Of a stretch of 63,411 nt of DNA, positions 9,732-19,454 are shown one piece after another. The stretch is from NCBI RefSeq assembly GCF_003367475.1, contig NZ_QRHA01000015.1:1-63411 (forward strand), given 5' to 3'. Every line of letters begins with the position of its first letter. Positions within the stretch are counted from its first letter, which is position 1. The position numbers were made by a program, and so were the translations under genes. This stretch comes from Alteromonas aestuariivivens. GTDB lineage: Bacteria; Pseudomonadota; Gammaproteobacteria; Enterobacterales; Alteromonadaceae. Below the pieces are notes generated by a model. It did no database searches and was not told the DNA's origin. It was given only the letters and a program-made list of their open reading frames with translations.

Positions 9732-10745
9732 GTGACTCGCTCCGCCGCAACTTTCGACGACGTCCACGCTGCCTCGCTGCGCCTGATAGGCAAAGTTCAG
9801 CGAACACCTATTCTGGAATCAGGATTGCTTAATCGCTGGCTGGGGCAACGTGTTTTGTTCAAGGCCGAATGCCTGCAAACTACCGGGGCTTTCAAACTCA
9901 GGGGCGCAACCAATTTTCTTTGCCACTTGCAGGACAAAGGCGAGCTGCCACAACGCATTGTGGCCAACAGTTCCGGTAACCACGCCCAGGCCGTGGCGTA
10001 TGCTGCCAGTCTGTTCAACATTCCTGCCACTATTTATTCAACGGAATCCATATCGGTAGTCAAAGCCGCCGCCACCCAAATGTATGGTGCTGAATTGTCG
10101 CTGTTTCCCACCCGCACCGAAGCAGACGATGCGGTAAAAGTCGCCGCAGAAGAGGCCGGTACGGTTTGGATCCCCCCCTATAACCATCCTGACATCATTG
10201 CCGGCCAAGGCACCGCCACGCTCGAAGCCATTCAGGATGCCGGTGAAGTAGATGCGGTCTTTGCGCCTTGTGGTGGTGGCGGATTGCTTTCCGGTGCGCT
10301 CCTGGCTACCCGGGCTACCTTGGCCAATGCCAAAGTGATTGGCGCAGAGCCGCTGAATGCCAATGACGCTGCTCGCTCACTTCAGTCAGGCAGGATTGAA
10401 TGTTTGCCCGGCCCGGCTGACACCCTGGCAGATGGTGCCGCCACGCCCAGCGTGGGTAACTTCACCTTTCCGCTGCTGCAGCAACTGGACGATTTCTATG
10501 AAGTTGAAGAAGCTCAGATAGCCTACTGGACTCAATGGTTGCAGCATCTGCTAAAACTGCACGTGGAACCCACTTCAGCAATGAGTATGGCAGCTGTCGC
10601 AGCCTGGGCCCAGAATACCCCCCCTGGGCAAACCGCACTGGTGATCTTGTCAGGAGGCAACATCAGCCAGGCCAGCATGGCTCGAATATGGCAGCACGAC
10701 TACTTATTACACCCCCCCATTATCAGTAAAAGGGACTCACAATGA
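9732..10745 (+). CDS. PLP-dependent threonine/serine dehydratase-like enzyme
   Basis: A 337-residue fold-type II PLP enzyme. Lys55 in TGAFKLRGA binds PLP, SSGNHAQA (80-87) holds the substrate carboxylate and the CGGGGLLSG loop (180-188) binds the phosphate. There is no C-terminal ACT domain, so it is a catabolic/serine-racemase-like type rather than the biosynthetic IlvA. The reaction is probably deamination of threonine, serine or a hydroxy-aspartate. The start is GTG at 9732 with agaagga upstream. Its stop overlaps the start of the amidohydrolase (atga), so the two are translationally coupled and probably work on related compounds. Confidence 0.88.
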   Translation: MTRSAATFDDVHAASLRLIGKVQRTPILESGLLNRWLGQRVLFKAECLQTTGAFKLRGATNFLCHLQDKGELPQRIVANSSGNHAQAVAYAASLFNIPATIYSTESISVVKAAATQMYGAELSLFPTRTEADDAVKVAAEEAGTVWIPPYNHPDIIAGQGTATLEAIQDAGEVDAVFAPCGGGGLLSGALLATRATLANAKVIGAEPLNANDAARSLQSGRIECLPGPADTLADGAATPSVGNFTFPLLQQLDDFYEVEEAQIAYWTQWLQHLLKLHVEPTSAMSMAAVAAWAQNTPPGQTALVILSGGNISQASMARIWQHDYLLHPPIISKRDSQ

Positions 10746-12403
10746 GACGCATCATAATTATTTGTTTTTGCGCACAGTTTTGCAGCCTGTGGAGCCTCAG
10801 GGCGCTGGCAGACCAGGCTGTGCTGGTTGAAAACGTCAACGGTTACACTCTGAACGCCGACGGCGATTTGGTTCGCTTCAGCAGTCTGCTTGTTGAGGCT
10901 GGAAAAGTATCAGCTCTGGACCCGAAATCACTTCCGGATTCCAACCTTGTGCGAATTGACGGCAAACAGCGCACCATGTTGCCAGGGCTGATTGATGCCC
11001 ACGGCCACCTGATGGGTCTGGGTAAGAATCTGCTGCAAGTAGACGTACGGGAAAGTGCCAGTGCCAGAGATGCCGCCCGTATGGTGGCTGACTATGTTTT
11101 TGCCAATTCCCAGCAACAATGGGTTACCGGGCGGGGCTGGAATCAGGAATTATGGCCGGACAAAGCCTTTCCCAACGCAAGCCAGTTAGACGAAGCCGAA
11201 CCAAGCCGCCCGGTATGGCTGCGCCGGGTAGACGGTCATGCAGGCTGGGCCAACACCAGGGCCCTTAAAATTGCAGGGATAACCAAAGACACTCCCGACC
11301 CACAGGGTGGGCAAATTTTACGCGATAGCGATGGCAATCCCACAGGGGTGCTGATTGACAACGCAATGGAGTTGGTTGAACAGCATTTGCCAACAACCAC
11401 AACAGAGCAGTACGCCGCGCAATTGGAAGCCGCTGGACAGCACCTGCTTTCAGTAGGGATCACCGCAATGCACGACGCAGGCGTTGAGCGCAGTCTCTAC
11501 GATTTCTATCTGGCAATGGCGGCAGAAAAGAAGCTCCCCATTCGCATTTATGCCATGATCAGTGCCACCGACCCGGATCTGGACAAAATGCTCAATTTGG
11601 GCCGGATCCGAAGCCTCGACGACTTTATCAATATTCGCAGTGTGAAGGCCTATGGTGATGGGGCCTTGGGCAGTCGCGGAGCTGCGCTGCTGGAACCCTA
11701 TTCCGATGCCCCGGAACAGCACGGCCTTATGCTCACTCAGCCGGACCAGTTCGGGCCACTTTTCAATCACATCATTGGCTCTGGCTTCCAGTTGAATTTC
11801 CACGCCATTGGTGACAAAGCCAACCATCTTGCACTGGATCAGTTTGCGCAAACCTTCGCCAAACTGGGTGGCCAGGCGTTGCGTAACCGTATTGAACATG
11901 CCCAGGTGATCACCCCGGACGACCTGGAGCGTTTTGCCGAACTCAAAATACTGCCCTCCATGCAGCCTACCCACGCAACCAGCGATAAAAATATGGCGGA
12001 AGCCCGCTTGGGCAAAGCACGCATGAAAGGCGCCTATGCTTGGCAAACACTGCATCAGTCCGGAATCGCCATTCCGCTGGGTTCAGACTTTCCGGTTGAG
12101 CTGGCCAATCCGTTTTACGGTTTGCATGCGGCGGTAACGCGCCAGGACAGAAACAACCAGCCAGTTAAAGGATGGTACCCAGAAGAGGCTTTGACTCTGG
12201 AGCAGGCGTTTCGTGGGTTCACGCTGGATGCAGCTTATGCTGCCCACAGTGAGGATACGCTGGGTTCTCTGATGCCCGGCAAATGGGCAGATTTCATTCT
12301 GCTAGATCAGGATATCTTTGCCATTGAGGCACAAGACATCTGGAAAACGCGGGTTTTACAAACCTGGGTGGCCGGACAACAGGTATACTCTGCACAGCCT
12401 TAA
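10742..12403 (+). CDS. Exported amidohydrolase, YtcJ-like
   Basis: A 553-residue metal-dependent amidohydrolase. A signal peptide (1-24, ending RALAD) places it in the periplasm. The metal site is seen as His87 and His89 in LIDAHGHL, a His in NFHAIGDKA and the catalytic Asp in PLGSDFPVE. The family hydrolyses amide or N-formyl bonds; YtcJ-like members have few known substrates. It overlaps the upstream dehydratase by 4 bases. An exported hydrolase coupled to a cytoplasmic amino-acid dehydratase suggests release of an amino acid outside followed by deamination inside, but this is inference. A bidirectional hairpin follows. Confidence 0.9.
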   Translation: MRRIIIICFCAQFCSLWSLRALADQAVLVENVNGYTLNADGDLVRFSSLLVEAGKVSALDPKSLPDSNLVRIDGKQRTMLPGLIDAHGHLMGLGKNLLQVDVRESASARDAARMVADYVFANSQQQWVTGRGWNQELWPDKAFPNASQLDEAEPSRPVWLRRVDGHAGWANTRALKIAGITKDTPDPQGGQILRDSDGNPTGVLIDNAMELVEQHLPTTTTEQYAAQLEAAGQHLLSVGITAMHDAGVERSLYDFYLAMAAEKKLPIRIYAMISATDPDLDKMLNLGRIRSLDDFINIRSVKAYGDGALGSRGAALLEPYSDAPEQHGLMLTQPDQFGPLFNHIIGSGFQLNFHAIGDKANHLALDQFAQTFAKLGGQALRNRIEHAQVITPDDLERFAELKILPSMQPTHATSDKNMAEARLGKARMKGAYAWQTLHQSGIAIPLGSDFPVELANPFYGLHAAVTRQDRNNQPVKGWYPEEALTLEQAFRGFTLDAAYAAHSEDTLGSLMPGKWADFILLDQDIFAIEAQDIWKTRVLQTWVAGQQVYSAQP

Positions 12404-12414
12404 AGAAAACAAGC

Positions 12415-12437
12415 GCGAGGCGGCAAAACCGCCTCGC
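12415..12437. terminator. Bidirectional terminator between convergent genes
   Basis: Perfect stem gcgaggcgg/ccgcctcgc with a 5-base loop. It lies between the stop of the amidohydrolase and the stop of the metallo-beta-lactamase-fold gene, and the flanks are T-rich for both directions. Confidence 0.85.
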
Positions 12438-12445
12438 CTTATACT

Positions 12446-13303
12446 TTACTGATACAAAGTCGAAATCCACTTCTCTTCAGAAATAAAACTCCAGGACCAG
12501 TCTTTCCACTTTTCATCCAGCCCTTCCTGAATGACCGCATCCAGAGATTTCCCGGCTGCTTTTTGCGCCTGAACGTACGCATAGGTTTCTTCGATCATGG
12601 CCAGATTGCTTTCATACTGCTTTTTGTTGGCGATAGGCCCGTGACCGGAAATGATCATGGTGTTTTCATCCACCTTCTCAAGCAGGCTCTTCACCGATTC
12701 AATGTAACCGCTAACGCTTCCCCCGGCTGACAAATCAATGAACGGAAACAATCCATTGAACAGCAGATCACCGGTATGCAAAATGTTGGATTGCTCAAAC
12801 CACACCACGCTGTCACCGTCGGTGTGAGCTGAAGGCAAGTGCATAACATGCAGGGTTTCACCGTTGAAATGCAGTTTAATGCCGTCTTCATAGGTCACTA
12901 CCGGCAGTGCAGCCTCATCAACAGAGTCGTCACTGGCCAGCCGGATGCGAACATTTTCGTGAGCGAAAATGGTACTGCCTTTGTGAGTGTGAAAATGGGC
13001 ATTCCCACCGGTATGATCGCCATGGTAGTGGGTATTAATGATGTATCTGGGGCCGCCACTTCCCAGTTCATCCAGTGCGGCGGAGATTTTTTCCGCCAGG
13101 GGTTCGAACTGATCATCAATAATCAGAATGCCATCCTTGCCGGCTGAAACGCCAATATTCCCCCCCATTCCCTGCAACATGTGCACAGATCCCCTAAGGG
13201 GTGTATCGGTTATATCAACATCGTCAAATTGCATTTGTGCCTGTGTGGCGCATGCGAACAAAAGGCCAAGGCCCAACGCACTGATCACTTTAAACTTTTG
13301 CAC
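12446..13303 (-). CDS. Exported metallo-beta-lactamase-fold hydrolase
   Basis: A 285-residue protein if the GTG at 13303 is the start. I prefer this over the upstream in-frame codon at 13348 because gggga precedes it and it places a signal peptide exactly at the N-terminus (KFKVISALGLGLLFACATQAQ). The metal-binding motif is His92-x-His94-x-Asp96-His97 in THYHGDHTGG, with later ligands in PSAHTDGD, HTGDL and ISGHGP. It is a zinc hydrolase of the broad MBL superfamily; the substrate is unknown. Resistance-type beta-lactamase activity should not be assumed. It is convergent with the amidohydrolase gene. Confidence 0.87.
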   Translation of the reverse strand: MQKFKVISALGLGLLFACATQAQMQFDDVDITDTPLRGSVHMLQGMGGNIGVSAGKDGILIIDDQFEPLAEKISAALDELGSGGPRYIINTHYHGDHTGGNAHFHTHKGSTIFAHENVRIRLASDDSVDEAALPVVTYEDGIKLHFNGETLHVMHLPSAHTDGDSVVWFEQSNILHTGDLLFNGLFPFIDLSAGGSVSGYIESVKSLLEKVDENTMIISGHGPIANKKQYESNLAMIEETYAYVQAQKAAGKSLDAVIQEGLDEKWKDWSWSFISEEKWISTLYQ

Positions 13304-13378
13304 TGTGTTTCCCCGTTCTAAAACATTCAGGTTTACACTATGAACCATAGAAGCAAAAAGATCAGCGTTACCATGGGG

Positions 13379-13609
13379 TTATTTTGGTTCTGTATCGCCT
13401 GTATAGTCAAAACGCGGAACGGATTGCCCCTCCACCTCAACGTATTCACCGAACATCGACAACGGTCGCACCCACAGGGCCCGATCGCCGTAACAGGGCC
13501 GGTACACCACCAGCTTCGATTCATCCTCCGAATGGGTAGCTACCCCCAAAACCTCGTAAAAATTCCCTTTGTAATGACGATAAAAGCCTGTTTTCAACTC
13601 GTATTTCAT
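13379..13609 (-). CDS. DUF1653 family protein
   Basis: A 76-residue small protein made almost entirely of the DUF1653 domain: GFYRHYKGNFYEVLG, ATHSEDESKLVVYR and LWVRPLSMF are its conserved blocks. The biochemical role is unknown. The stop of dinB lies four bases upstream and the ribosome-binding site lies within the end of dinB, so the two form an operon and this gene is presumably SOS-induced as well. Confidence 0.88.
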   Translation of the reverse strand: MKYELKTGFYRHYKGNFYEVLGVATHSEDESKLVVYRPCYGDRALWVRPLSMFGEYVEVEGQSVPRFDYTGDTEPK

Positions 13610-13613
13610 TTAC

Positions 13614-14708
13614 TTAACTCTCCTCCAGGGGAAGCTTCAACTGGACCACTGAGTTCATGGTAGCCTGAGCTTCGTTTTCAAGACCAATATGCACACCCAC
13701 TAACCGAATGCCCCTGCCATTGCTGCGTTCAAAAGCCTCCTGCATTAGTTCAGTGAAGTAGCTTTCAATGAGACTGGATTGACGATGCTCCACGGTGGTG
13801 AGCTGAAAATCCTGAAACTTGAGTTTCACGCCCTGCGATCGAATTCGCAGTTCCCTGCCGTCTCCATGCCGCTGCAGATGTCGCTCTGCACGTTCATTGA
13901 GCTTGGGCAGCAACTCCGCTACCATCGCCACACATTCCTCCAGCGAATGAATGTCTTCACTGAGCGTGCGTTCAACCCCTATCGACTTGCGCTCGTGGTG
14001 AGTATTTACCGGTCGTTCGTCAATACCGTGAGCACGGTTCCATAAAACTGCACCGAATTTACCGAACGCTTTTTGCAGCCGCTCCAGAGGATAATCCCGC
14101 ACATCTTCGCAGCGCTGCAAGCCCATTCGATGCAGCTTTTGTATGGTGACCTGCCCCACACCGGGAATTTTCTCCAGTGGCATTTTACGCACAAACCCAT
14201 CCAGTTTGTCTGGCGTTATCACGCACAAACCATCGGGTTTGTTTTCATCACTCGCCACCTTGGCAACAAACTTACAGGGCGCAACACCTGCCGATGCCGT
14301 GAGATTCAGTTCTTCTTTGATGCAGCGTCGAATATCTTCTGCAATAAGCGTTGCACTGCCACCAAACCAGTTGGAATGGGTTACATCCAGATACGCTTCA
14401 TCCAGTGACAGGGGCTCAATCACAGAGGTGTAACGCTCAAAAATAGAGCGAATTTTTCGGGATTCCTGCACGTACACATCCATACGCCCTTTCAGCAACA
14501 CCAAATCCGGGCATAGACGTTTTGCGTAAGCGGTCGCCATGGCGGAACGCACACCGAACTTTCGCGCTGGATAATTGCAGGTGGAGATCACTCCACGACG
14601 CTCGGAACTGCCCCCTATGGCTATGGGCAGATGGGTCAGACCAGGGTCATCTCGCATCTCCACCGCAGCATAGAAGCAATCCATGTCGACATGAATGATT
14701 TTACGCAT
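13614..14708 (-). CDS. dinB: DNA polymerase IV
   Basis: A 364-residue Y-family translesion polymerase. Catalytic acidic residues are visible as Asp8 in HVDMDCFYA and as the SLDEAYLD block near residue 100. The central helix-hairpin-helix region (KIPGVGQVTIQKL) and a little-finger domain follow. It bypasses damaged bases at stalled forks. A LexA box lies 11 bases upstream of the ATG, so the operon with DUF1653 is SOS-regulated. Length matches the family. The C-terminal beta-clamp-binding motif is probably the VQLKLPL segment. Confidence 0.95.
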   Translation of the reverse strand: MRKIIHVDMDCFYAAVEMRDDPGLTHLPIAIGGSSERRGVISTCNYPARKFGVRSAMATAYAKRLCPDLVLLKGRMDVYVQESRKIRSIFERYTSVIEPLSLDEAYLDVTHSNWFGGSATLIAEDIRRCIKEELNLTASAGVAPCKFVAKVASDENKPDGLCVITPDKLDGFVRKMPLEKIPGVGQVTIQKLHRMGLQRCEDVRDYPLERLQKAFGKFGAVLWNRAHGIDERPVNTHHERKSIGVERTLSEDIHSLEECVAMVAELLPKLNERAERHLQRHGDGRELRIRSQGVKLKFQDFQLTTVEHRQSSLIESYFTELMQEAFERSNGRGIRLVGVHIGLENEAQATMNSVVQLKLPLEES

Positions 14709-14718
14709 GGCTTAGCAC

Positions 14719-14738
14719 AACTGTACACATAACCAGTA
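14719..14738 (-). promoter_or_regulatory. LexA (SOS) box upstream of dinB
   Basis: On the minus strand the site reads TACTGGTTATGTGTACAGTT. This is CTG-N10-CAG with good agreement to the gammaproteobacterial consensus, centred about 20 bases before the dinB ATG. Confidence 0.85.
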
Positions 14739-14846
14739 TTTTACATTATTCGGGCTAAAAGCCTACTCGGTAATGCGTGCAGCCGGGTTAAACTGAATAA
14801 TTCGCGGGAAAACCGCCCCTACCTTGGCAGGAGCGGCAATGAGGTA

Positions 14847-15080
14847 TCAGAGGATCTGGTTTTCTTTCCACTCAGCGAGCTTTTTCTGGCGCGCCGCTTC
14901 TCTCTCCATGCGTGCCTTTTTACGATCACAGGGCTCAGGGCAATCACACGCTTTTTCGATGCCCAGTGCCCCCAGGCCTCCACAACTGCCTGAAATGGAT
15001 TTGCGCTGAACCAGATAGCCTACCGCCATGGCAAGCACCATCAGCAGGAAAAAACCAAATGCCAGAAGAAATGTCGACAT
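14847..15080 (-). CDS. nqrM: Na+-NQR maturation protein NqrM
   Basis: A 77-residue protein with one N-terminal transmembrane helix (about 3-23) and the NqrM signature SISGSCGGLGALGIEKACDC followed by PEPCD. Its cysteines are needed to deliver iron for the Cys4 iron centre between NqrD and NqrE. It is the last gene of the nqr cluster, 9 bases after apbE, the usual position in this group. Confidence 0.93.
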   Translation of the reverse strand: MSTFLLAFGFFLLMVLAMAVGYLVQRKSISGSCGGLGALGIEKACDCPEPCDRKKARMEREAARQKKLAEWKENQIL

Positions 15081-15089
15081 AGTGACCTC

Positions 15090-16106
15090 TTAATTATGTA
15101 CTTCTACTTGCGCTTCAAATTCAGGTGAAGCGTATTCTTCAAATCCATCGCCCGTCTTACGGATCATGAATACCGCAAGTTCCTGTTGTTCAGCCAGTGC
15201 AATGCCGTCTTCCCATCCCATCACATTGAATGCCGTAGCCAGACCATCAGCAGTCATCGAAGACGGATGCACCACGGTCACAGACACAACATTATGCTGA
15301 ATCGGCATGCCGGTGCGAGGATCAATAAGGTGAGAATAGCGTACGCCATCCTGTTCGTAAAAATTGCGGTAATCACCAGAAGTGGCGATGGCATTAGTGC
15401 CAATCGACACAACCTTCTGCACCGCGCGCTGGTCAGAAACCGGCTTTTCAATCGCTATCAGCCAGGCCTGGCCATCTCCCCTGACACCTTTAACCCGCAT
15501 CTCGCCGCCAATTTCTACCAGATAGTCATGCAGGCCATTGGCCTCCAGAACTTCGGCAACCTGATCAACACCGTAACCTTTTGCAATGGTAGATAAATCC
15601 ACGTACAGCATCGGATGGGACTTAACCAGTGCGTTGTCGTCAACGGCAAGCTTGTCGAGCCCTACGTAACCTCGTACTGCTTCAATCTGGTCCTGTGTGG
15701 GTATCTTTTCAGGGCGCTTGGTAGGCCCAAACCCCCACAGATTAACCAACGGACCGACGGTAACATCGAGAACCTGATGGCTGAGCTGCCCCAGTCGCAG
15801 AGCTTCCTGCACGACGGCGCGGGTTTGTGCAGAAACCGGAAAGGGGTTGGTATAACGGTACTGATTGAACCGTGACAACTCTGACGTAGTGTCGTAAGTT
15901 GACATCAGCTTATTAATTTCCACCAGTCGCGCGTCAACTTGGCTTTGAAGGTCGGCAATCGGTTGACCCTGCTCCACCACGTACTTTATGTTGTAGGTGG
16001 TTCCCATGGTTGGCCCGCTGAGGTGGATGACCGGTGTATCAGGTTGACCACACCCGGCCACAAACACGATGGCGAACAAAAAAGCCATTCTGAATTGGTG
16101 CATCAT
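15090..16106 (-). CDS. apbE: FAD:protein FMN transferase
   Basis: A 338-residue lipoprotein (lipobox FVAGC at about 15-19) of the ApbE family. It attaches FMN covalently to threonines of NqrB and NqrC in the periplasm. The block GPTMGTTYNIKY at the N-terminus, the DLSTIAKGYGVD loop and SGDYRNF with HLIDPRTG near the end are family hallmarks; the metal-binding Asp/Thr residues lie in the last of these. It sits directly downstream of nqrF, but a rho-independent terminator lies between them, so expression may depend on read-through. Confidence 0.95.
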   Translation of the reverse strand: MMHQFRMAFLFAIVFVAGCGQPDTPVIHLSGPTMGTTYNIKYVVEQGQPIADLQSQVDARLVEINKLMSTYDTTSELSRFNQYRYTNPFPVSAQTRAVVQEALRLGQLSHQVLDVTVGPLVNLWGFGPTKRPEKIPTQDQIEAVRGYVGLDKLAVDDNALVKSHPMLYVDLSTIAKGYGVDQVAEVLEANGLHDYLVEIGGEMRVKGVRGDGQAWLIAIEKPVSDQRAVQKVVSIGTNAIATSGDYRNFYEQDGVRYSHLIDPRTGMPIQHNVVSVTVVHPSSMTADGLATAFNVMGWEDGIALAEQQELAVFMIRKTGDGFEEYASPEFEAQVEVHN

Positions 16107-16134
16107 TGATACTTTCTCTTATTTACCAAATACC

Positions 16135-16161
16135 AAAAGGGGGGCCTTCCGCCCCCCTTTT
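16135..16161 (-). terminator. Terminator between nqrF and apbE
   Basis: On the minus strand the stem ggggggc/gcccccc with a 5-base loop is followed by TTTT. It is very stable and would reduce transcription of apbE and nqrM relative to nqrABCDEF. Confidence 0.85.
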
Positions 16162-16176
16162 CTACAGCTTCAGTAA

Positions 16177-17409
16177 TTAGCCACCAAAATCATCCAGCAG
16201 GATGTTGTCATCTTCTACACCCAAGTCTTTGAGCATATTGATAACGGCAGCGTTCATCATCGGTGGTCCACACATGTAGAATTCACAGTCTTCCGGAGCC
16301 GGGTGGTCCTTCAGATAGTTCTCAAGCAATACGTTGTGGATAAACCCGGTGTATCCTTCCCAGTTGTCTTCCGGTTGCGGATCCGACAAGGCAACGTGCC
16401 ACTCGAAGTTTTCGTTTTCCTCAGCCAGCATATCGAAATCTTCTACGTAGAACATTTCGCGCAGTGAACGGGCACCGTACCAGAACGAGATTTTACGATC
16501 GGTTTTGATTCGACGCAGTTGGTCGAAGATGTGCGAGCGCATTGGCGCCATACCCGCACCACCACCAATGAACACCATTTCAGCGTCGGTATCTTTGGCA
16601 AAGAATTCACCAAACGGACCGGAAATGGTTGCCTTATCACCTTCTTTGAGGCTCCAGATGTACGAAGACATCTTACCGCAAGGCAGGCTCAGATTATTCG
16701 GCGGCGGCGTAGCAATACGCACGTTCAGCATAATAATGCCTTCTTCTTCCGGGTAGTTAGCCATGGAATAGGCACGTATGGTTTCATCGTCAACCTTGGA
16801 CTCCAGGTTGAAGAAGCCAAAGCGCTCCCAGTCACCACGGTATTCAGCCGGGATATCAAAATCCTTATATTTTACGTGATGTGGTGGAGCTTCAATCTGA
16901 ATGTAACCACCGGCACGGAAAGGCACGCTTTCGCCATTTGGAATTTTCAGTTTCAGTTCTTTAATGAAAGTTGCTTTATTATCGTTAGAGATAACTTCAC
17001 AATCCCATTTCTTGATACCGAATACTTCCTCAGGCAATTCGATGTCCATGTCCTGCTTGACGGCCACCTGACAGGACAGACGACAGCCAGAACGCGCTTC
17101 GCGTTTGGTTATGTGGTCAAGTTCGGTTGGCAGAATTTCGCCACCACCGGACTTAACGTCCACCCGGCACTGGCCGCATGAACCACCACCGCCACAGGCA
17201 GAGGATACAAAGATTCCCGCATCGGCCAACGCACCCAGCAACTTGCCACCAGGAGAGGTGGTAATGGCTTTTTCAGGGTCGTTGTTGATTGTAATTCGTA
17301 CATCACCAGAAGGCACCAGCTTCGACTTGGCGAACATGATGATGAATACCAGGGCCAACACGATCACAATGAACATGCCTACGCCCAAAAAGATTTCTAT
17401 CTGACTCAT
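16177..17409 (-). CDS. nqrF: Na+-NQR subunit F, NADH-oxidising
   Basis: A 410-residue subunit. An N-terminal membrane helix (about 6-26) is followed by a 2Fe-2S ferredoxin domain with Cys72, Cys78, Cys81 and Cys113, then an FAD-binding RAYSMANYP and an NADH-binding [11 protein letters not shown] region. It takes electrons from NADH and starts the chain FAD - 2Fe2S - FMN(NqrC) - FMN(NqrB) - riboflavin - ubiquinone that pumps Na+. All key residues are present and the length is normal. Confidence 0.97.
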   Translation of the reverse strand: MSQIEIFLGVGMFIVIVLALVFIIMFAKSKLVPSGDVRITINNDPEKAITTSPGGKLLGALADAGIFVSSACGGGGSCGQCRVDVKSGGGEILPTELDHITKREARSGCRLSCQVAVKQDMDIELPEEVFGIKKWDCEVISNDNKATFIKELKLKIPNGESVPFRAGGYIQIEAPPHHVKYKDFDIPAEYRGDWERFGFFNLESKVDDETIRAYSMANYPEEEGIIMLNVRIATPPPNNLSLPCGKMSSYIWSLKEGDKATISGPFGEFFAKDTDAEMVFIGGGAGMAPMRSHIFDQLRRIKTDRKISFWYGARSLREMFYVEDFDMLAEENENFEWHVALSDPQPEDNWEGYTGFIHNVLLENYLKDHPAPEDCEFYMCGPPMMNAAVINMLKDLGVEDDNILLDDFGG

Positions 17410-17432
17410 TTAAATTATGCTCCCGTGCTGGA

Positions 17433-18041
17433 TTACAGTTGAATACCAGTGAATGACTGGAAGCCCAATGCCATCAGGCCGGCGATCATAAACACCGAAC
17501 CCAGACCACGGATACCGTCCGGCATGTCCGCATACTTGAGTTTCTCACGCACGGCGGCCAGCAATACAATTGCCAAAGCCCAACCCATGCCACTGCCAAC
17601 ACCGTAAACGATGCTCTCTGTAAAGTTGTACTCACGCTGCACGGCAAAGGCCACACCACCGAAGATGGCACAGTTTACCGTGATCAGTGGGAGGAAGATC
17701 CCCAATGCGTTGTACAAAGCCGGGAAGAATTTATCCAGGCTCATCTCCAGGATCTGCACCAGCGCTGCAATAACACCAATGAAGGTCAGGAAGTTCAGGA
17801 AGCTCAGGTCAGCATCCGGGAAACCCGCCCAGGCCAGCGCCCCGGGTGCCAGAATGTTTACGTAGATTACCTGGTTAACCGGTACGGAAATACCAAGTAC
17901 TACGATAACCGCAGCACCCAGCCCCATAGCAGTTTTGATTTTCTTTGATACCGCCAGGAACGTACACATTCCCAGGAACAAAGACAGTGCCATGTTCTCG
18001 ATAAAAATCGAGCGCACAAATAATGACAAATAATGTTCCAT
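17433..18041 (-). CDS. nqrE: Na+-NQR subunit E
   Basis: A 202-residue integral membrane protein with about six helices, homologous to NqrD. The N-terminal [20 protein letters not shown] is characteristic. I start it at the second possible codon (ATG 18041) because aaggag stands six bases before it; a GTG three bases earlier abuts the nqrD stop. With NqrD it binds the intramembrane iron centre and forms part of the Na+ path. Confidence 0.96.
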   Translation of the reverse strand: MEHYLSLFVRSIFIENMALSLFLGMCTFLAVSKKIKTAMGLGAAVIVVLGISVPVNQVIYVNILAPGALAWAGFPDADLSFLNFLTFIGVIAALVQILEMSLDKFFPALYNALGIFLPLITVNCAIFGGVAFAVQREYNFTESIVYGVGSGMGWALAIVLLAAVREKLKYADMPDGIRGLGSVFMIAGLMALGFQSFTGIQL

Positions 18042-18044
18042 CAC

Positions 18045-18677
18045 TTACTCCTTAGGCTCAACTTGTTCCGGACGGAAGGTACGGATCAACCACACCATGC
18101 CACCAATCAGGAAGAATGAGCTAAACGGCAGGATCAACAGGCCGTTGCCCTGATACCAGCCACCATTTTGTACCAGTGGCAGGATTTCGAAGCCCAAAAT
18201 GGTACCGAAACCGAACAGTTCCTTGATAGTGCCGATACACACCAGGATAAATGAATATCCAAGGCCGTTACCGATACCGTCCAGGAAGCTCATCAGTGGT
18301 GGAGACTTCATTGCGTAGGCTTCTGCGCGGCCCATCACGATACAGTTGGTGATGATAAGACCAACAAACACCGAGAGCTGCTTGGAAATCTCATAGGAAT
18401 AAGCTTTCAGAATCTGATCCACCACAATTACCAGTGAAGCGATAATGGTCATCTGTATGATGATCCGCACGCTGGATGGGATCTGATTCCGAATCAGGGA
18501 TATAAACAGGTTGGAAAACGCGGTTACGCTGGTCAGAGCCAGGGCCATAACCAGAGCGGTTTCCAGCTTGGTAGTGATCGCCAGTGCGGAACAAATCCCC
18601 AACACTTGCAGGGCGATCGGGTTGTTATCAAGAACCGGTCCGAAGAGGACCTTTTTCATTTCTTTGGTATCTGCCAC
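18045..18677 (-). CDS. nqrD: Na+-NQR subunit D
   Basis: A 210-residue integral membrane protein with about six helices. Recognisable blocks are the N-terminal [28 protein letters not shown] and [17 protein letters not shown]. The conserved Cys in GICSAL and in ITNCIV lies in half-helices that hold the iron centre shared with NqrE. The gap to nqrC is 12 bases. Confidence 0.96.
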   Translation of the reverse strand: MADTKEMKKVLFGPVLDNNPIALQVLGICSALAITTKLETALVMALALTSVTAFSNLFISLIRNQIPSSVRIIIQMTIIASLVIVVDQILKAYSYEISKQLSVFVGLIITNCIVMGRAEAYAMKSPPLMSFLDGIGNGLGYSFILVCIGTIKELFGFGTILGFEILPLVQNGGWYQGNGLLILPFSSFFLIGGMVWLIRTFRPEQVEPKE

Positions 18678-18689
18678 GATATTACCCCT

Positions 18690-19454
18690 TTAAGAACGCC
18701 ATGCTTGTTTTTTCAGGAAAGGCCCGAAACCCTGTTCACCGGTCCAGAAACGGATGGTGTTTTCTACGCCATTACTGGTAAGCGTAGCGCCGGAAAGGGC
18801 GTCAACAGTGTGCGGATTGGCTGGGTCAGCGTTTTTCTTAACGTGAATGGCCACTTCACCATTTTCGTAAAGTTTCTTGCCGTCCCACTTTTCCTGCCAG
18901 GCAGGGTTCTGAACTTCACCGCCCAGCCCAGGAGTTTCCTTCTGCTGGTAATAGATCAGTTCCTTAACGGTCTGGCCATCTGCATCCAGCGCCAGGAAGC
19001 CATACATCAGATCCCACAGTCCGCTACCGTGTACCGGCAGAATCAGACGGGTGATGTTACCTTGCTTGTCGCTCACCAGGTATACGCTGGCTACGTCAGG
19101 CACACGCTGGAAGCCAACATTGCTCCCTTCCAGCTTGGTGCTCATTTCAGGATTCTTGGCCGCTTTGTACATGTCGTAGTCTTTAGAAGGCGCGTCAACA
19201 AACTCGCCGCTTTGCAGGTTAACAAAGCGCGGAGCGATATTGTTTTCGTAAGCTTCTTCAATCTGACTGTTGCTCATGCCAGCTTCGAAGAGGCCGGCCG
19301 CAGTCAGAATGTTGGTTTTCTTATCCAATTCCGCGTTGGTCTGCTGCAGAGAGCGAAGACCAACCGCAGCACTGGAAACCACGATAGAACAGACCAAACA
19401 GACGGCAACGACTACGCCGACGGTTTTTCCAAACGATTCTTTCTTAGCCGACAC
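18690..19454 (-). CDS. nqrC: Na+-NQR subunit C
   Basis: 254 residues from the GTG at 19454, which is preceded by ggaggg and overlaps the 3' end of nqrB by 11 bases; longer in-frame starts lack such a site. One N-terminal membrane helix (about 11-32) anchors a periplasmic FMN-binding domain. Thr224 in [12 protein letters not shown] is the residue to which ApbE couples FMN. It passes electrons from NqrF to NqrB. Confidence 0.96.
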   Translation of the reverse strand: MSAKKESFGKTVGVVVAVCLVCSIVVSSAAVGLRSLQQTNAELDKKTNILTAAGLFEAGMSNSQIEEAYENNIAPRFVNLQSGEFVDAPSKDYDMYKAAKNPEMSTKLEGSNVGFQRVPDVASVYLVSDKQGNITRLILPVHGSGLWDLMYGFLALDADGQTVKELIYYQQKETPGLGGEVQNPAWQEKWDGKKLYENGEVAIHVKKNADPANPHTVDALSGATLTSNGVENTIRFWTGEQGFGPFLKKQAWRS

